From: Alteromonadales bacterium alter-6D02
GTDB lineage: Bacteria; Pseudomonadota; Gammaproteobacteria; Enterobacterales; Psychrobiaceae
Assembly (NCBI GenBank): GCA_002835545.1
Contig: PIZK01000012.1
Location: 1 to 64,000, forward strand
Direction: 5' to 3'
DNA length: 64,000 bases
Made by a program: the position numbers and the translations under genes. Below, one piece after another: positions 7,360 to 17,253 of the stretch; position 1 is the stretch's first letter, and every line of letters begins with the position of its first letter. The notes below the pieces were generated by a model that had not been told where the DNA came from, did not search any database, and saw nothing but the letters and a program-made list of their open reading frames with translations.

Positions 7360-7560
7360 ATGGGCTTAAAGTGGATAGATTCTTTAGATATCGCGTTAGA
7401 TTTAATGGAGCAGCACCCTGATGAAGACCCAACGCAGCTTCATTTTACTGAGTTAATGCAATGGGTGTTGGCATTAGATAACTTTGATGATGACCCTGCA
7501 CATTGCGGTGAGCGTGTCCTAGAGGCGATTCAGCTGGCGTGGATAAGTGAAATGGATTAA
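7360..7560 (+). CDS. iscX: IscX, iron-sulfur cluster assembly accessory protein
   Basis: This 66-residue protein matches the IscX/YfhJ family throughout: MGLKWIDSLDIA at the start, HFTELMQWVL in the middle, the acidic DNFDDDP motif, and VLEAIQLAW near the end. The family's usual length is 66 residues. IscX binds the cysteine desulfurase IscS and iron through its acidic surface and tunes sulfur transfer during Fe-S cluster assembly (established knowledge for E. coli). An AGGAGA ribosome-binding site precedes ATG 7360. In many gammaproteobacteria it ends the isc operon; here it stands apart, next to a cysteine-desulfurase fusion gene, with no iscS, iscU or fdx in the window. Confidence 0.92.
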   Translation: MGLKWIDSLDIALDLMEQHPDEDPTQLHFTELMQWVLALDNFDDDPAHCGERVLEAIQLAWISEMD

Positions 7561-7581
7561 CCGTTTTGAAGTTTTAGACAC

Positions 7582-7616
7582 AAAAAAGGTGGTTAAGTGA
7601 GAGCGCTTAACCACCT
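7582..7616 (-). terminator. Terminator of fadE (probably bidirectional)
   Basis: A perfect 11-bp stem AGGTGGTTAAG/CTTAACCACCT with an 8-base loop. On the minus strand it is followed by TTTTTTG, placing the T run downstream of fadE. It also lies just after iscX. Confidence 0.8.
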
Positions 7617-7644
7617 AGTGAGTTGTTCGGTTATGAAATGAATC

Positions 7645-10071
7645 TTAACCTTTGCTGTTTGGTACCAAGTCTAGCGGGTCAAAATCATCAACGTTAATTG
7701 ATTTTAAGCGACCTTGCTCGGTCTTACGTAAATGTTCCGCTTCTTCTTCAGTAATACAACCAATTTCAAGGGCTCTGTTAGCAAGCTTATCTAAGAAAAT
7801 TAGCTGCTCTTTTTGACCTGTGGCTTTACTGATTTTAGCGATAATTGCTTCAGCAGCAATCACATCAAGCAGCGTTTCTTCTTGAATACCTACCGTGTTG
7901 TATTGAGTTGGTTTCCAATATTGACCTGCACCTAAACGGTCACGAGTCACGCCTGGTGCTTGTAACAAGCGAGAGATCTCGTGGTCTAGTTCGTCATACG
8001 GTGCCACTAAGGTAATACCAGTAGGGTACATGACATAGCGCAATAGCTTACCTACCCATTTGATTGGGAAGTTACGTAATAGCTCATCGAGTGCCGTTTG
8101 TGCTTTAAATAATGAATCACGAGCCGCCCAGTGAACTAAGGCTAAGTCACCTTGTTGACGACCTTCATCATCATAACGCTTTAGTGTCGCACTAGTGAGG
8201 TATAGTTGACTTAAAATGTCGCCAAGACGCGCTGAAATACGCTCTTTACGTTTTAAATCGCCACCTAAGCTAGCCATTGCAATGTCAGATAAAAACGCTA
8301 AATTAGCTGAGAAACGGTTCATGTGCTGGTAATAACGTTTCGTTTCATCTTTAAACGGTGCTGCAGAGAAACGGCTGTTGGTCAAACCAAGCCATAAGCT
8401 GCGTGCAAAGTTACTAATTGCAAAACCGATGTGACCAAATACTGCTTTATCGAACGCTTCTAGTGCAAGACGATCATCTTTTTCGTTTGCAGCATCAAGT
8501 TCAGCTAACACGTATGGATGACAGCGGATAGCGCCTTGACCATAGATGATTAATGAACGGGTTAAAATGTTCGCCCCTTCAACGGTGATCGCAATTGGCG
8601 CACCTTGATAACCACGGCCAACGTAGTTATTCGGACCTAAACAAATACCTTTACCGCCGTGAATGTCCATTGCATCGATGACACAACTTTGCATACGGTC
8701 GGTTAAGTGATATTTAACGATGGCAGAGACAACCGATGGCTTTTCGCCTAAATCAATGGCTCCTGTTGTCATGGTTGTTACCGCATCCATTAGGTAGGCG
8801 TTACCACCGATACGAGCTAGCGGCTCTTCAACACCTTCCATTTTACCGATTGGTAATTTGAACTGACGACGAATACGGCTGTATGCACCACTTGCTAGTG
8901 CCAGTGTTTTAACACCGCCTGCAGAGTTTGACGGTAGGGTAATACCACGACCAACCGATAAACATTCAACTAGCATTTGCCAGCCACGACCCGCCATGCT
9001 TGGGCCACCAATGATGAAGTCTAATGGGAAGAATACATCGTTACCGCGTGTAGGCCCGTTTTGGAACATTACGTTTAATGGGAAATGACGACGACCAATT
9101 TCAACACCTTCGACATCTGTCGGAATGAGGGCACAGGTGATACCAAGATCTTTCTCATCACCTAATAAGTTGTCTGGGTCGTCTAGTTTAAAGGCTAAAC
9201 CTAATACCGTCGCTACAGGCGCAAGGGTGATATAACGCTTGTTCCATGTAATACGCATACCTAGCACTTCTTCACCGTTCCACATGCCTTTACACACGAC
9301 ACCGCGATCGGGAATCGCACCAGCGTCTGAACCCGCTTCTGGGCTGGTTAATGCAAAACAAGGGATTTCACGGCCATCTGCTAGGCGAGGTAGGTAATGA
9401 TCTTTCTGCTCTTCCGTACCATAGTGTTGTAAAAGCTCACCCGGGCCTAATGAATTAGGCACACCAACAGTTGAGGCTAATACGGTGCTAACACCTGATA
9501 GCTTTTGTAATACACGTGATTGTGCGTAAGCAGAAAACTCTAAACCGCCATATTTTTTCTTGATGATCATGGCAAAGAAGCCATTGTCTTTTAGAAATTG
9601 CCATAATGGCTCAGGTAGGTCGGTTTGTTCATGACAAATTTCATGTTCGTTTGCCATCGCACAGGCTTCTTCAACAGGGCCGTCGAGAAAGGCTTGTTCG
9701 TCAGGGCTCAAACGTGGGGCTGGATAGTTATGTAGTTTTTCCCAGTTTGGTGAGCCCTTGAATAAATCAGCTTCCCACCACGTTGTTCCGGCGTCAATTG
9801 CTTCTTTCTCGGTGCGAGACATTTCAGGCATGATTGAGCGGTACAATTTAAGTAGGTGTACGCTGATGTACTGTTGGCGAAATGAAGTAATATTAAGTGG
9901 CACAGCGATCACAACAAATGCAATCCATACCAAGTTATTTACCCCGTGGGTAAAGGTTAAGACACCCAATGCTAATGCAATGGCCCCAGTAAATGAGATT
10001 AACGAGGCACGCTTATAAGCTAAAGCGCCTAAGCCCACGATAACCGCTAGGGTGAATAATAGAGTCGACAC
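7645..10071 (-). CDS. fadE: Acyl-CoA dehydrogenase FadE
   Basis: 808 residues, against about 814 for E. coli FadE. It catalyses the first, FAD-dependent step of fatty acid beta-oxidation (acyl-CoA to trans-2-enoyl-CoA). The N-terminus has two hydrophobic segments (residues ~3-60), as in the membrane-associated FadE group. The acyl-CoA dehydrogenase core follows, with the FAD/substrate region [18 protein letters not shown] and [13 protein letters not shown], then [12 protein letters not shown] and the family-specific C-terminal region (DUF1974 type). No break is seen. It is transcribed alone on the minus strand with its own terminator (7582-7616). A candidate PsrA-type palindrome lies about 130 bases upstream of its start. 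Confidence 0.93.
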   Translation of the reverse strand: MSTLLFTLAVIVGLGALAYKRASLISFTGAIALALGVLTFTHGVNNLVWIAFVVIAVPLNITSFRQQYISVHLLKLYRSIMPEMSRTEKEAIDAGTTWWEADLFKGSPNWEKLHNYPAPRLSPDEQAFLDGPVEEACAMANEHEICHEQTDLPEPLWQFLKDNGFFAMIIKKKYGGLEFSAYAQSRVLQKLSGVSTVLASTVGVPNSLGPGELLQHYGTEEQKDHYLPRLADGREIPCFALTSPEAGSDAGAIPDRGVVCKGMWNGEEVLGMRITWNKRYITLAPVATVLGLAFKLDDPDNLLGDEKDLGITCALIPTDVEGVEIGRRHFPLNVMFQNGPTRGNDVFFPLDFIIGGPSMAGRGWQMLVECLSVGRGITLPSNSAGGVKTLALASGAYSRIRRQFKLPIGKMEGVEEPLARIGGNAYLMDAVTTMTTGAIDLGEKPSVVSAIVKYHLTDRMQSCVIDAMDIHGGKGICLGPNNYVGRGYQGAPIAITVEGANILTRSLIIYGQGAIRCHPYVLAELDAANEKDDRLALEAFDKAVFGHIGFAISNFARSLWLGLTNSRFSAAPFKDETKRYYQHMNRFSANLAFLSDIAMASLGGDLKRKERISARLGDILSQLYLTSATLKRYDDEGRQQGDLALVHWAARDSLFKAQTALDELLRNFPIKWVGKLLRYVMYPTGITLVAPYDELDHEISRLLQAPGVTRDRLGAGQYWKPTQYNTVGIQEETLLDVIAAEAIIAKISKATGQKEQLIFLDKLANRALEIGCITEEEAEHLRKTEQGRLKSINVDDFDPLDLVPNSKG

Positions 10072-10505
10072 GTGAAATTCTCCTATAAATTGTCACTATT
10101 TTGATCTCGTCGTACCAGTTTAACCTAAGTTATAAAAAAAGCGCTAGTAGAAATCGACAAACTTCGCTAAATTTTTGTTTTTAAGAAATAAAGCTTAATT
10201 AAAACATGTGTTTGTATCGATTGTTTAAATTAAAATAATTTTACCTAATGTTAATAATGTTAACCAAATTGCTAATTGATACACCATACTGTTTAAAAAA
10301 GCGCCACTGTTATCATTCTTTATTGTAGACCCTTGTTAGTAATCGACACCGAGCAATTGCAGTCGTTGTTAGTTTTTTATTCAATTGTTACGATTTGGCT
10401 CAGTTATTTTGGTTCGATGATTGAGTCTTAATAAAAAGTCCGTATGATGCACGGCTTGTTAAATTCTCCACCATCATTTTAGGTGTTGATCATAGGATTC
10501 TGTTT
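10072..10505. promoter_or_regulatory. Divergent intergenic region fadE / unknown gene, with candidate PsrA-type site
   Basis: 434 AT-rich bases without a gene. AAAACATGTGTTT at 10201-10213 holds an AAAC-4 nt-GTTT inverted repeat, the shape of operators for PsrA/FadR-like TetR regulators of fatty-acid degradation (family knowledge; match is short). A second possible element is TTAATAATGTTAAC near 10250. No clear sigma-70 pair could be fixed for either gene. Confidence 0.3.
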
Positions 10506-11672
10506 GTGAAAAAATTGTTAGTCTCTCCGTCTCAAATGTCGCTCTCTGCTCATGAAGCAGCGCTTTATCAAAACGCTCTAAAACATGTGGCTGAGTTAAG
10601 CCTTAATCTGATGGCGGTAAAAGTCACTAACCACCCAAGTGATTTTAATGGTTGGTGCTTGGAGCTAATTGATGTCTGTAAAAATAGAATCAACTTTGAT
10701 TTGCTTGATGACCATCAATTAAAACCATTAAAAAAATTAACAGAATTATTAGCCAGTGGGATTGGGGTGAGTCAATTTCGCATGGCAGGCATTGCACCGT
10801 GGCCGTTTTATGTTGAGTTTTTAACAGGTCAACAAACCAATCATGCTTTAGAAGAGCGTTTGCGTCTGCTTAACTTTATCAGAGGGATTAAAACTCAGCC
10901 GCTTAATTCGCTAATTAAAGAAGACCGTTTAGCCTTTGTCGGTAAGCATACGGCAAACCACGACCCTAAAGTGTTTGACTTTGATGTTGAATGGTTTGGT
11001 GCGACTAAAGGCGCTAAAGCTTTCCAACAGATTATTGATACAGACGCTTCATTGATCGAGCAAGCACTTGAACACATACCATTAGAAGGTGAGGTTAATC
11101 GCGAGCACTACCAAGCGTTTGTTGATGATTACTCTAAAGCGTTTACTGCCATCAATGAAAAGCCATTGTTATACCCGGCAACACGTCTGCTTGCGATGCG
11201 ACGTCCTGATCAGTTTGTGGTTTTAACGAGCGCTAAAGTTGATGATATTTGTCAGGGTTTAGGTATTAGTAAATTATCGACGACAGATTTTTCAGGTTAC
11301 TGGAGCGGTATTGTTTCTGCAATTCGTGCTATGCATTGGTGGCGCAGCGAAGAGCCTGAGCTTGAAGAAGAAAAAGCGTTATGGCACCACCGTGCTATTT
11401 TACTTGATATGCTGCTTTACGCTGATGAAGCAACAGCGCAAAAATCAAATTATTTAAAACTGCTAAACAAACCGACTCGTGCTAAGGCTTCTGGCGGTTC
11501 TCGTACTGTGAAGAAAACCAAAGAGTCGGCTGAAGCGATGGTCGATCGCGTGTTGGCCGATGAGGAAATTCCTGATTTTATCAAAGCACAGCGTGATTCA
11601 ATCGTTGCTCAAGTGCAAGCTGGTAAGAAGATTGATGAGATCATTGCATTGCTGAATAAGATTTTCGGTTAA
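10506..11672 (+). CDS. Uncharacterised 388-residue protein
   Basis: No family recognised with confidence. It is a soluble protein with no signal peptide. The N-terminal ~315 residues form a mixed alpha/beta body with a notable block YPATRLLAMRRPDQFVVL (~222-239) followed by a Trp-rich MHWWRSEEPE. After about residue 320 comes a Lys/Ala/Ser-rich linker (PTRAKASGGSRTVKKTKE), and the last ~45 residues form a helical tail (DRVLADEEIP...IDEIIALLNKIFG). The start is GTG at 10506 with TAGGATT upstream; no nearer ATG gives this N-terminus. It appears monocistronic, with a terminator at 11751-11790. The RPD.F block resembles a motif seen in some uncharacterised nuclease-associated proteins, but I would not assign a function. 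Confidence 0.8.
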   Translation: MKKLLVSPSQMSLSAHEAALYQNALKHVAELSLNLMAVKVTNHPSDFNGWCLELIDVCKNRINFDLLDDHQLKPLKKLTELLASGIGVSQFRMAGIAPWPFYVEFLTGQQTNHALEERLRLLNFIRGIKTQPLNSLIKEDRLAFVGKHTANHDPKVFDFDVEWFGATKGAKAFQQIIDTDASLIEQALEHIPLEGEVNREHYQAFVDDYSKAFTAINEKPLLYPATRLLAMRRPDQFVVLTSAKVDDICQGLGISKLSTTDFSGYWSGIVSAIRAMHWWRSEEPELEEEKALWHHRAILLDMLLYADEATAQKSNYLKLLNKPTRAKASGGSRTVKKTKESAEAMVDRVLADEEIPDFIKAQRDSIVAQVQAGKKIDEIIALLNKIFG

Positions 11673-11700
11673 TACATTTCGCAAACGGAATCTTATTTTG

Positions 11701-11729
11701 CATTAGTTTTACTTGATTAAAAACTAATG
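11701..11729 (+). other. Perfect hairpin downstream of unknown gene
   Basis: CATTAGTTTT/AAAACTAATG with a short A/T loop, 30 bases after the stop at 11672. There is no T run, so it is more likely an RNA 3'-end stabiliser or processing hairpin than a terminator. Confidence 0.45.
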
Positions 11730-11750
11730 TAGATCATTTAATGAACACAT

Positions 11751-11790
11751 AAGCCGATAAGCGTAGTTTCGCCTATCGGCTTTGTTACTT
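11751..11790 (+). terminator. Terminator
   Basis: AAGCCGATA and TATCGGCTT arms around GCG-TAGTTTC-GCC, followed by TTTGTTACTTTT. Confidence 0.7.
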
Positions 11791-11869
11791 TTGGCTTAAA
11801 ACCGAGCCAAAAATTGACTTAGATTAAGTTATTCCAAAGTCTAACTCTATATCCTTGCCTCATTAAAAA

Positions 11870-11908
11870 AACATAGAAAAAGAAGCACTTTTTCTATGTT
11901 TAATTTTT
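11870..11908 (+). promoter_or_regulatory. Terminator-like hairpin in the leader of the next gene
   Basis: AACATAGAAAAA (11870-11881) and TTTTTCTATGTT (11889-11900) form a perfect 12-bp stem with a 7-base loop, followed by TAATTTTT. It ends about 20 bases before the ATG at 11930, just ahead of the ACAAGGA ribosome-binding site. A full terminator already exists upstream (11751-11790), so this one may attenuate or protect the transcript of the gene that follows. Confidence 0.5.
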
Positions 11909-11929
11909 AAGATACAAGGATTCACCACT

Positions 11930-13054
11930 ATGTCACACCGCCATTCAACAAGCAGAAAGCACAACGGCGCGCACAAAGTTTATATTTCAAATAACTCTCG
12001 AGACAATCAATATTTATTAGCTAATATTGATATTACAGATGAATTAATCTTATCAATCGATCCTGAGTTTTCGCTTGATAACCCACAACCATATAAAACA
12101 TTTTATAAGCAAATTCGTAATAAATTGTTCTCGCTATGCCAAAAGCATGAAGTGACAAACGTTAATTATCTGGCTAACGGTAAAACGCCAATGGTTCGTT
12201 TTAACTACGAAGCAGAAGCCATTGAAACAGAAGATAAGGTGATATTTTTCTATCATCCAAAATTTCATCAAAGTCAAAAGTACTTCTATGATTTTGATAA
12301 GCGTGTAAAACGTATTTCAATTTTATTTTTAGCCAACGGTGAAGAGATTCGTAGTAATGCTGCGAGCTTCCATCAGCAAGTCTCAAATGTGTTAACTGAC
12401 TTATCAGCACATTTTAAATTAAGTGAAGGTACGATTCGAATTCGTGACCATCAGCATCTCACTTATGATTTGTTGGGACAAACGAAAGACCGAGCGAATA
12501 CGCAAGCGCACAAATTCCGCCCAATGCATGTGCGCTACCATGCCAATGATGTAGAGCTACCTGAAACACATCGTGCACTAACTTATGTCATTGCTGATGT
12601 ATCGATTAATGCAAAAATCCGTAAATTAGCGAATGTCGATTATGATGCGCCAGCACCGTATAATCCGTTGTACACAATGATTACTGACACTTTTGTTATG
12701 GCGATGAAAGCAAACAACCTGCAAAACGGTGCGGTGATTGCTAATGGCTTAACTCCATTGGTTCGTTTTAGCACTAACGAAGAAGTATCGGTTAACAAAG
12801 GTTGTCAAATGCTAGGGTATGATCCGGCGCAAAGCGGTGGTGGCATCATCAGTAAATGGAACCCTGATGAGTTTGTGGACACTGTACGTTTAGTCTTCAT
12901 GGCAACAGATAACGACTGTACTGACCGTGGTTATGGTAAATACGTCAATCAAATTACAAAAGTGTTAGAGACTATCGCAGATAAACTAGAAGTTGATGCG
13001 CAAAGTGAGCAATTGATGGTACGTGTTCATCAGCACATTGCTTATGATATGTAA
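11930..13054 (+). CDS. Alteromonadales-type conserved protein with two homologous halves (DUF3083-like)
   Basis: 374 residues, no signal peptide or membrane segment. The two halves are clearly related. In the first (~25-185) I see YLANGKTPMVRF and, at the end, IRIRDHQHLTYDL. In the second (~205-374) the matching VIANGLTPLVRF and MVRVHQHIAYDM occur in the same order, and both halves have a hydrophobic strand followed by LFLANGEE or LVFMATDND. So it arose by internal duplication. I think it belongs to the DUF3083 group known from Alteromonadales, but this is from memory. The HQH..YD motif closing each half is a candidate metal or nucleotide site (inference). A strong hairpin lies in its leader; function unknown. 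Confidence 0.75.
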   Translation: MSHRHSTSRKHNGAHKVYISNNSRDNQYLLANIDITDELILSIDPEFSLDNPQPYKTFYKQIRNKLFSLCQKHEVTNVNYLANGKTPMVRFNYEAEAIETEDKVIFFYHPKFHQSQKYFYDFDKRVKRISILFLANGEEIRSNAASFHQQVSNVLTDLSAHFKLSEGTIRIRDHQHLTYDLLGQTKDRANTQAHKFRPMHVRYHANDVELPETHRALTYVIADVSINAKIRKLANVDYDAPAPYNPLYTMITDTFVMAMKANNLQNGAVIANGLTPLVRFSTNEEVSVNKGCQMLGYDPAQSGGGIISKWNPDEFVDTVRLVFMATDNDCTDRGYGKYVNQITKVLETIADKLEVDAQSEQLMVRVHQHIAYDM

Positions 13055-13089
13055 GCTGTAAAGCTACTGTACTAGGACTCTCGTTCTAT

Positions 13090-13911
13090 TTACTGTAGAT
13101 ATTTAGCGACGATTTTATCGAGCTCCCCAGCATCTTTTAACTCAAGGATTGCTTGGTCCATTTGCTTGATAAAGTCGTCTTTGTAAGTAAAAAGGTAGCT
13201 GGGGCTGTTGACATAGCCTATGTGAGCAGTTCTTTCCATCACGACAAATGATTGCTCTATTTCGTCGAAGTTCATTTCAGGGCTGTCTTTTTGTAGCTTC
13301 TTTAATATCCATAACGTCGATAGGCTATCATTGATATAACAGTCCATCCGCTTAAGCATCAGCTTATTGACATTCGCTTGTGTATTTTTGTGCTCCCATA
13401 CTTTTATTTTGTTGTTGTGTTTAGCACGAATTAATCGATCGTTAAGAATAAGATAGCCAGCATTGATGCCGATGTTTATGGGGCGATTTAGTGCAGTGGT
13501 GTTTTGTTTTATCAGCTCGATTAAATTAATGTCCTTGTGGCAAAAAGCCACGACTTTTTCTGAGAGTAAAGACACCGAATATGGCTTGATATAGCGCCGA
13601 CTTTTTAGGTGTTGATAAGGCGGGATTATCGCAATATATTTCCCATTTTTAATCTCATTTAATGCACGCTTCCACGGTAGCGGCTTTATTTTAACGTAAT
13701 ACTTATCTGCTATTTTTTGTGCTGCTTGGGTGATTAAATCAACGTAAATACCAGTTACACGCCCATCTTTGACATAAGAATAGGGTGGATAACTATCATC
13801 TGCGAGAATGATCACCAATCGAGGAGAGTCGGCCTGACTGTTTATGGGCCAGAGTAGCAGTAAAGCAATAAACAGAGGGCGTATTTGCTTCAATTGGCTT
13901 ATATCGCCCAT
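13090..13911 (-). CDS. Periplasmic solute-binding protein (SBP_bac_3 type)
   Basis: 273 residues. The N-terminal segment PLFIALLLLWPINSQA is a signal peptide, followed by the typical start of family-3 binding proteins: RLVIILADDSYPPYSYVKDG then GIYVDLITQAAQKIA and LPWKRALNEIKNG. The length fits the family (~250-270). No ABC permease or ATPase is adjacent, so it may be a stand-alone polar-amino-acid-like or sensory binding protein. The gene starts 7 bases after the porin stop on the same strand, so the two are probably cotranscribed and translationally coupled. Ligand cannot be told from sequence alone. Confidence 0.8.
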   Translation of the reverse strand: MGDISQLKQIRPLFIALLLLWPINSQADSPRLVIILADDSYPPYSYVKDGRVTGIYVDLITQAAQKIADKYYVKIKPLPWKRALNEIKNGKYIAIIPPYQHLKSRRYIKPYSVSLLSEKVVAFCHKDINLIELIKQNTTALNRPINIGINAGYLILNDRLIRAKHNNKIKVWEHKNTQANVNKLMLKRMDCYINDSLSTLWILKKLQKDSPEMNFDEIEQSFVVMERTAHIGYVNSPSYLFTYKDDFIKQMDQAILELKDAGELDKIVAKYLQ

Positions 13912-13917
13912 ATAAGT

Positions 13918-15015
13918 TTAAAACGTCCATTGTTTTGAATAGTCATAACGAAAACCAATTGTCCATGAAGAAAAATCACTTTGATGCGTTTTATCTCGCT
14001 TTAAATATTCAAGATGAAAACGCAAATGAGGGGCAGGTTGCCACTCAAGTGTCGTATTAAAACCATTAAACTCTGCTGTTGTTTGCGTTTTATTGCCATC
14101 GTCAAACTCGAAATAACCAACCTTTAATTTATAATGCTCTGCTAACTGATAAGCTGATGAGACATCCAATGTAGATCCCTTAAGCTCATTTTCTGCTTGA
14201 TGTTGATAGGTACGGTCTTGGTAGCCAAATGCTAGATAAAAGTTATTGTTAAATTGATAGGCTAACGATGCGGCATAAACTTCATCTTCACCCGATTTCT
14301 TACCGTCACTGAAGGTATCTTGGGTTAAATAGGTGATGGCACTATGCAAGCCTTTGTGATCATAACTCACACCAGCATTAACTAAGTCGCTACTTTCATT
14401 ACCACTATATTGTGCGGCAGCCATCCAGGTTAAATTACCAGTGTTTAATCGATAAGTTAATAAATTATTGACGAAAAACAAGCTCTCAGGGTCATACGCA
14501 AACGGACTGTTGCTGTGATTAAAGATATCAGTGTATTCAGCGATAAAGAGGTATTGAACAGGTCGTTGCTTGCCAATACCAAAGCGACCTATTGGACTGT
14601 TTAGTGCAACATAGGCGCGGCGTGCCTTACCAAAGTCGCCATTGTTTGATAGATCAACCCCCCATTCGCCATGAAGTTCAGCACTCCATTGTTGTCGAAA
14701 CTGTGACGTTGCCTTGATGCCGACATGCGAAAGTGCATCCCTGACATCGTAGATATCTTGATCATTTTCATCAATGTAACCAAAAGTTGGCCTAATGGTG
14801 GCATAGGCCTTGAATGTGTTGTTTTGCACTTTGTTGTTATTGACGATAGAGGTGCCTGTTGTCGGTTGTGTCTTTTCTAGGTTGTTTTCTAAATTTTTTA
14901 GTTGCTTTTTCAATGTTTCAAGCTGCTGTTTTAACGAGTCGGTTTCTGAGGCACTGGCAGGTGAGACAACTAAACTGGCAGAAATGATACAGATTAGATA
15001 ATGATAAATACGCAT
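13918..15015 (-). CDS. Outer-membrane porin-like beta-barrel protein
   Basis: I choose ATG 15015 (365 residues), giving a normal signal peptide MRIYHYLICIISASLVVSPASA. The mature N-terminus is a coiled coil (LKQQLETLKKQLKNLENNLEK, residues ~28-48), which in such porins can contact peptidoglycan or form a trimeric stalk. The rest shows alternating amphipathic strands with many aromatic ends (RRAYVALNSPIGRFGIGKQRP, LRFHLEYLKRDK) and ends in WTF, the C-terminal aromatic signature of outer-membrane barrels recognised by BamA. It is followed directly by a periplasmic binding-protein gene. Substrate unknown. Confidence 0.82.
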   Translation of the reverse strand: MRIYHYLICIISASLVVSPASASETDSLKQQLETLKKQLKNLENNLEKTQPTTGTSIVNNNKVQNNTFKAYATIRPTFGYIDENDQDIYDVRDALSHVGIKATSQFRQQWSAELHGEWGVDLSNNGDFGKARRAYVALNSPIGRFGIGKQRPVQYLFIAEYTDIFNHSNSPFAYDPESLFFVNNLLTYRLNTGNLTWMAAAQYSGNESSDLVNAGVSYDHKGLHSAITYLTQDTFSDGKKSGEDEVYAASLAYQFNNNFYLAFGYQDRTYQHQAENELKGSTLDVSSAYQLAEHYKLKVGYFEFDDGNKTQTTAEFNGFNTTLEWQPAPHLRFHLEYLKRDKTHQSDFSSWTIGFRYDYSKQWTF

Positions 15016-15195
15016 TTCAACCTCGTTAGAGCATGTATGGCCCTGTGTTGTCATTGATGAAAATACAGCAAAATAAATCTACTGATTTAGTGGTAATTAG
15101 CAATACAAATTAAAGTTTAGACTATCTTTAATGGGTGACATTAAATTTATTGATAAGAAAGCCATTATTGATTAAGTAGATAGTTAGGAGAAAAA

Positions 15196-17076
15196 ATGAA
15201 TATAAGAACTAAGTTTTCTATTGCCTCTGGGGTTGTTGTTCTTGTCGTTATTTCTCTGGTGTCGTTGTCTACTTTTGTCTTGGTTAATAATACGGTCGAA
15301 CAAAAGACCAAGGCTTATGTTGAAGACAGCGCACAATTGCTCGCTCAGGGTATTGACCATTGGCTGTCTGGACGGGGCACACAGGTAGATGTACTAAAAA
15401 GTGTTATCGAGAGCGACTTCTCAAGTGATAACTTCCAGGCTGCGTTGCAATTAGATGTTTTTCGTGATGATTTCTTATTGATGTTTGGCACACTAGAAAA
15501 TGAATCAGATTTACGTTCTAACGATCCTAATCGTAAAAATCCACCGAATGTGGACTTTAGGCAGCGCCCTTGGTATTCCTTTGCCAAAGAGCACTCTGGC
15601 GTTTCTTTTACTGCTCCTTATCGCGATGCTGCAACGAATGAATTGTTATTATCTGCTGTGGTGCCTATTTATGACGGAGACACATTCAAAGGTGTTGTTG
15701 GTGGGGATTTAAGTCTTGATTTGATAGCTAAAAGCGTTAATACCATCAAGTTTAATAATACAGGGCTAGCGTTTATTGCTAATGGCCAAGGCGAGTTTAT
15801 TACTCATCCAAACAAGGCGCTTAACGGTAAAAACACCAAAAGCACTTATCAGTTGTTACCAACAACACATCATAAGTTATTTGAGATTGAACATGAGGGC
15901 ATTGATAAGCTTCTCTATTTTCATCCTTTAGAGAAAAACGCTGGGATGGAGTGGTATTTGGGGATTATTCTAGAAAAAAATAAAGTCTATAAGTCATTAC
16001 ATGACTTAATGATACGAAGTGTGATCTTTGCGGTAGTGAGTATCATTATTTGTATTTTCCTATTAAGAAACTTAGCTAAACGGTTATTACAGCCGTTAAA
16101 TACGCTTGGGTCGGCTATTGCTCAAATAGCCTCTGGTGGCGGTGACTTAACACAACGTTTACCGATTAAAAATGACGATGAGTGTGGAGCTGTTGCAAAT
16201 AATTTCAATCAGTTTCTATCATCTTTACAAACCCTAGTGAAAGATATTAAGTATCGCGCTAGTAGTGTCGTTGATAACAGCGATGTTTCTCGAGGTTTAT
16301 CGACAGAGACAAGTGAACAACTACGCGAGCAAATTACCTTAATAGAAAGTTTAGCCACAGCAATGAATCAGATGAGTTCTACTTCCAATGAAATTGCTTC
16401 TAGTGCACAAGATGCTGCAACAACCATAACTGATGTGAATAATAAAACGGAAGAAGGGCAGTCGTTGTTTGCTACAACGAGTAATAATGTCATTGAACTC
16501 TCTAGGGCCATTGAATCATCAGAAGTGATGAGTGATGAACTGGCTAAACATAGCGCGCACATCGAACAGGTGCTATCTGTCATTAATGGTGTTGCTGAGC
16601 AGACTAACTTATTAGCGCTAAATGCGGCTATTGAAGCGGCAAGGGCAGGTGAACAGGGTCGAGGCTTTGCCGTTGTTGCAGATGAAGTTAGGACGCTAGC
16701 ATCGAGAACACAAGAGTCAACCACTGAAATTCGAGCGATGGTCGAGCAGATCCAAGGCTCATCGGGTCAGGTGCAACAAGCAATGACTGAGAGCCGACAA
16801 AAAGCGGAGTTGTGTGTTGAACATACACAAATAGCCAGCCAATCACTGGAAGATATCTCAGAGGCAGTAAAAGGTATTATGGATCGCAACATTCAAATTG
16901 CCGCTGCTATTGAGCAACAAAGTATCGTTATTGAAGAAATTAACGTCAATACCACCCATATTAATGACATTAGTGTGCGTGTTGGTGATTTCTCGCAAAA
17001 ACAATTCGACTCAAACCAATCACTTGTAGTCGAAGTGAACGCCCAACAACAGCTGCTCAATAAGTTTATTGTATAA
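15196..17076 (+). CDS. Methyl-accepting chemotaxis protein with Cache sensor domain
   Basis: 626 residues. A transmembrane segment at ~9-31 is followed by a periplasmic dCache-like domain (residues ~35-270; [22 protein letters not shown] and [12 protein letters not shown] are typical). A second transmembrane segment (~275-293) and a HAMP domain follow, then the long helical signalling domain with the conserved hairpin tip [18 protein letters not shown] and [15 protein letters not shown]. It senses small ligands in the periplasm and controls CheA. It has no C-terminal CheR-binding pentapeptide (ends NKFIV), so it would need help from other receptors for methylation. It stands alone, after a porin and binding-protein pair read in the opposite direction. 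AGGAG precedes ATG 15196. Confidence 0.92.
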   Translation: MNIRTKFSIASGVVVLVVISLVSLSTFVLVNNTVEQKTKAYVEDSAQLLAQGIDHWLSGRGTQVDVLKSVIESDFSSDNFQAALQLDVFRDDFLLMFGTLENESDLRSNDPNRKNPPNVDFRQRPWYSFAKEHSGVSFTAPYRDAATNELLLSAVVPIYDGDTFKGVVGGDLSLDLIAKSVNTIKFNNTGLAFIANGQGEFITHPNKALNGKNTKSTYQLLPTTHHKLFEIEHEGIDKLLYFHPLEKNAGMEWYLGIILEKNKVYKSLHDLMIRSVIFAVVSIIICIFLLRNLAKRLLQPLNTLGSAIAQIASGGGDLTQRLPIKNDDECGAVANNFNQFLSSLQTLVKDIKYRASSVVDNSDVSRGLSTETSEQLREQITLIESLATAMNQMSSTSNEIASSAQDAATTITDVNNKTEEGQSLFATTSNNVIELSRAIESSEVMSDELAKHSAHIEQVLSVINGVAEQTNLLALNAAIEAARAGEQGRGFAVVADEVRTLASRTQESTTEIRAMVEQIQGSSGQVQQAMTESRQKAELCVEHTQIASQSLEDISEAVKGIMDRNIQIAAAIEQQSIVIEEINVNTTHINDISVRVGDFSQKQFDSNQSLVVEVNAQQQLLNKFIV

Positions 17077-17158
17077 CGAGAGCACTAACATTCGTTGTAC
17101 TGGCGGAGGTTATTCAGCACCTTTGCTTGGTCGACCGTTCAATTAGCTGTAAAACGAG

Positions 17159-17183
17159 ATTCCGGCTAAAAGCCTGCCGGAAT
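17159..17183. repeat. Short palindromic repeat (ATTCCGGC type)
   Basis: ATTCCGGC-9 nt-GCCGGAAT, preceded by AAAACGAG and followed by GACATG. The flanks resemble those of the repeats at 7221, 7268 and 29212 (CGAG-stem-loop-GAC), so it may be a diverged member of the same set. It is the main structure in the 17077-17253 gap. Confidence 0.55.
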
Positions 17184-17253
17184 GACATGTTGGAGATGTG
17201 GCACATAGTCGCCCTTAAGTTATTTTATTCAGGGCTTTGCTTTCTCATCAAAG

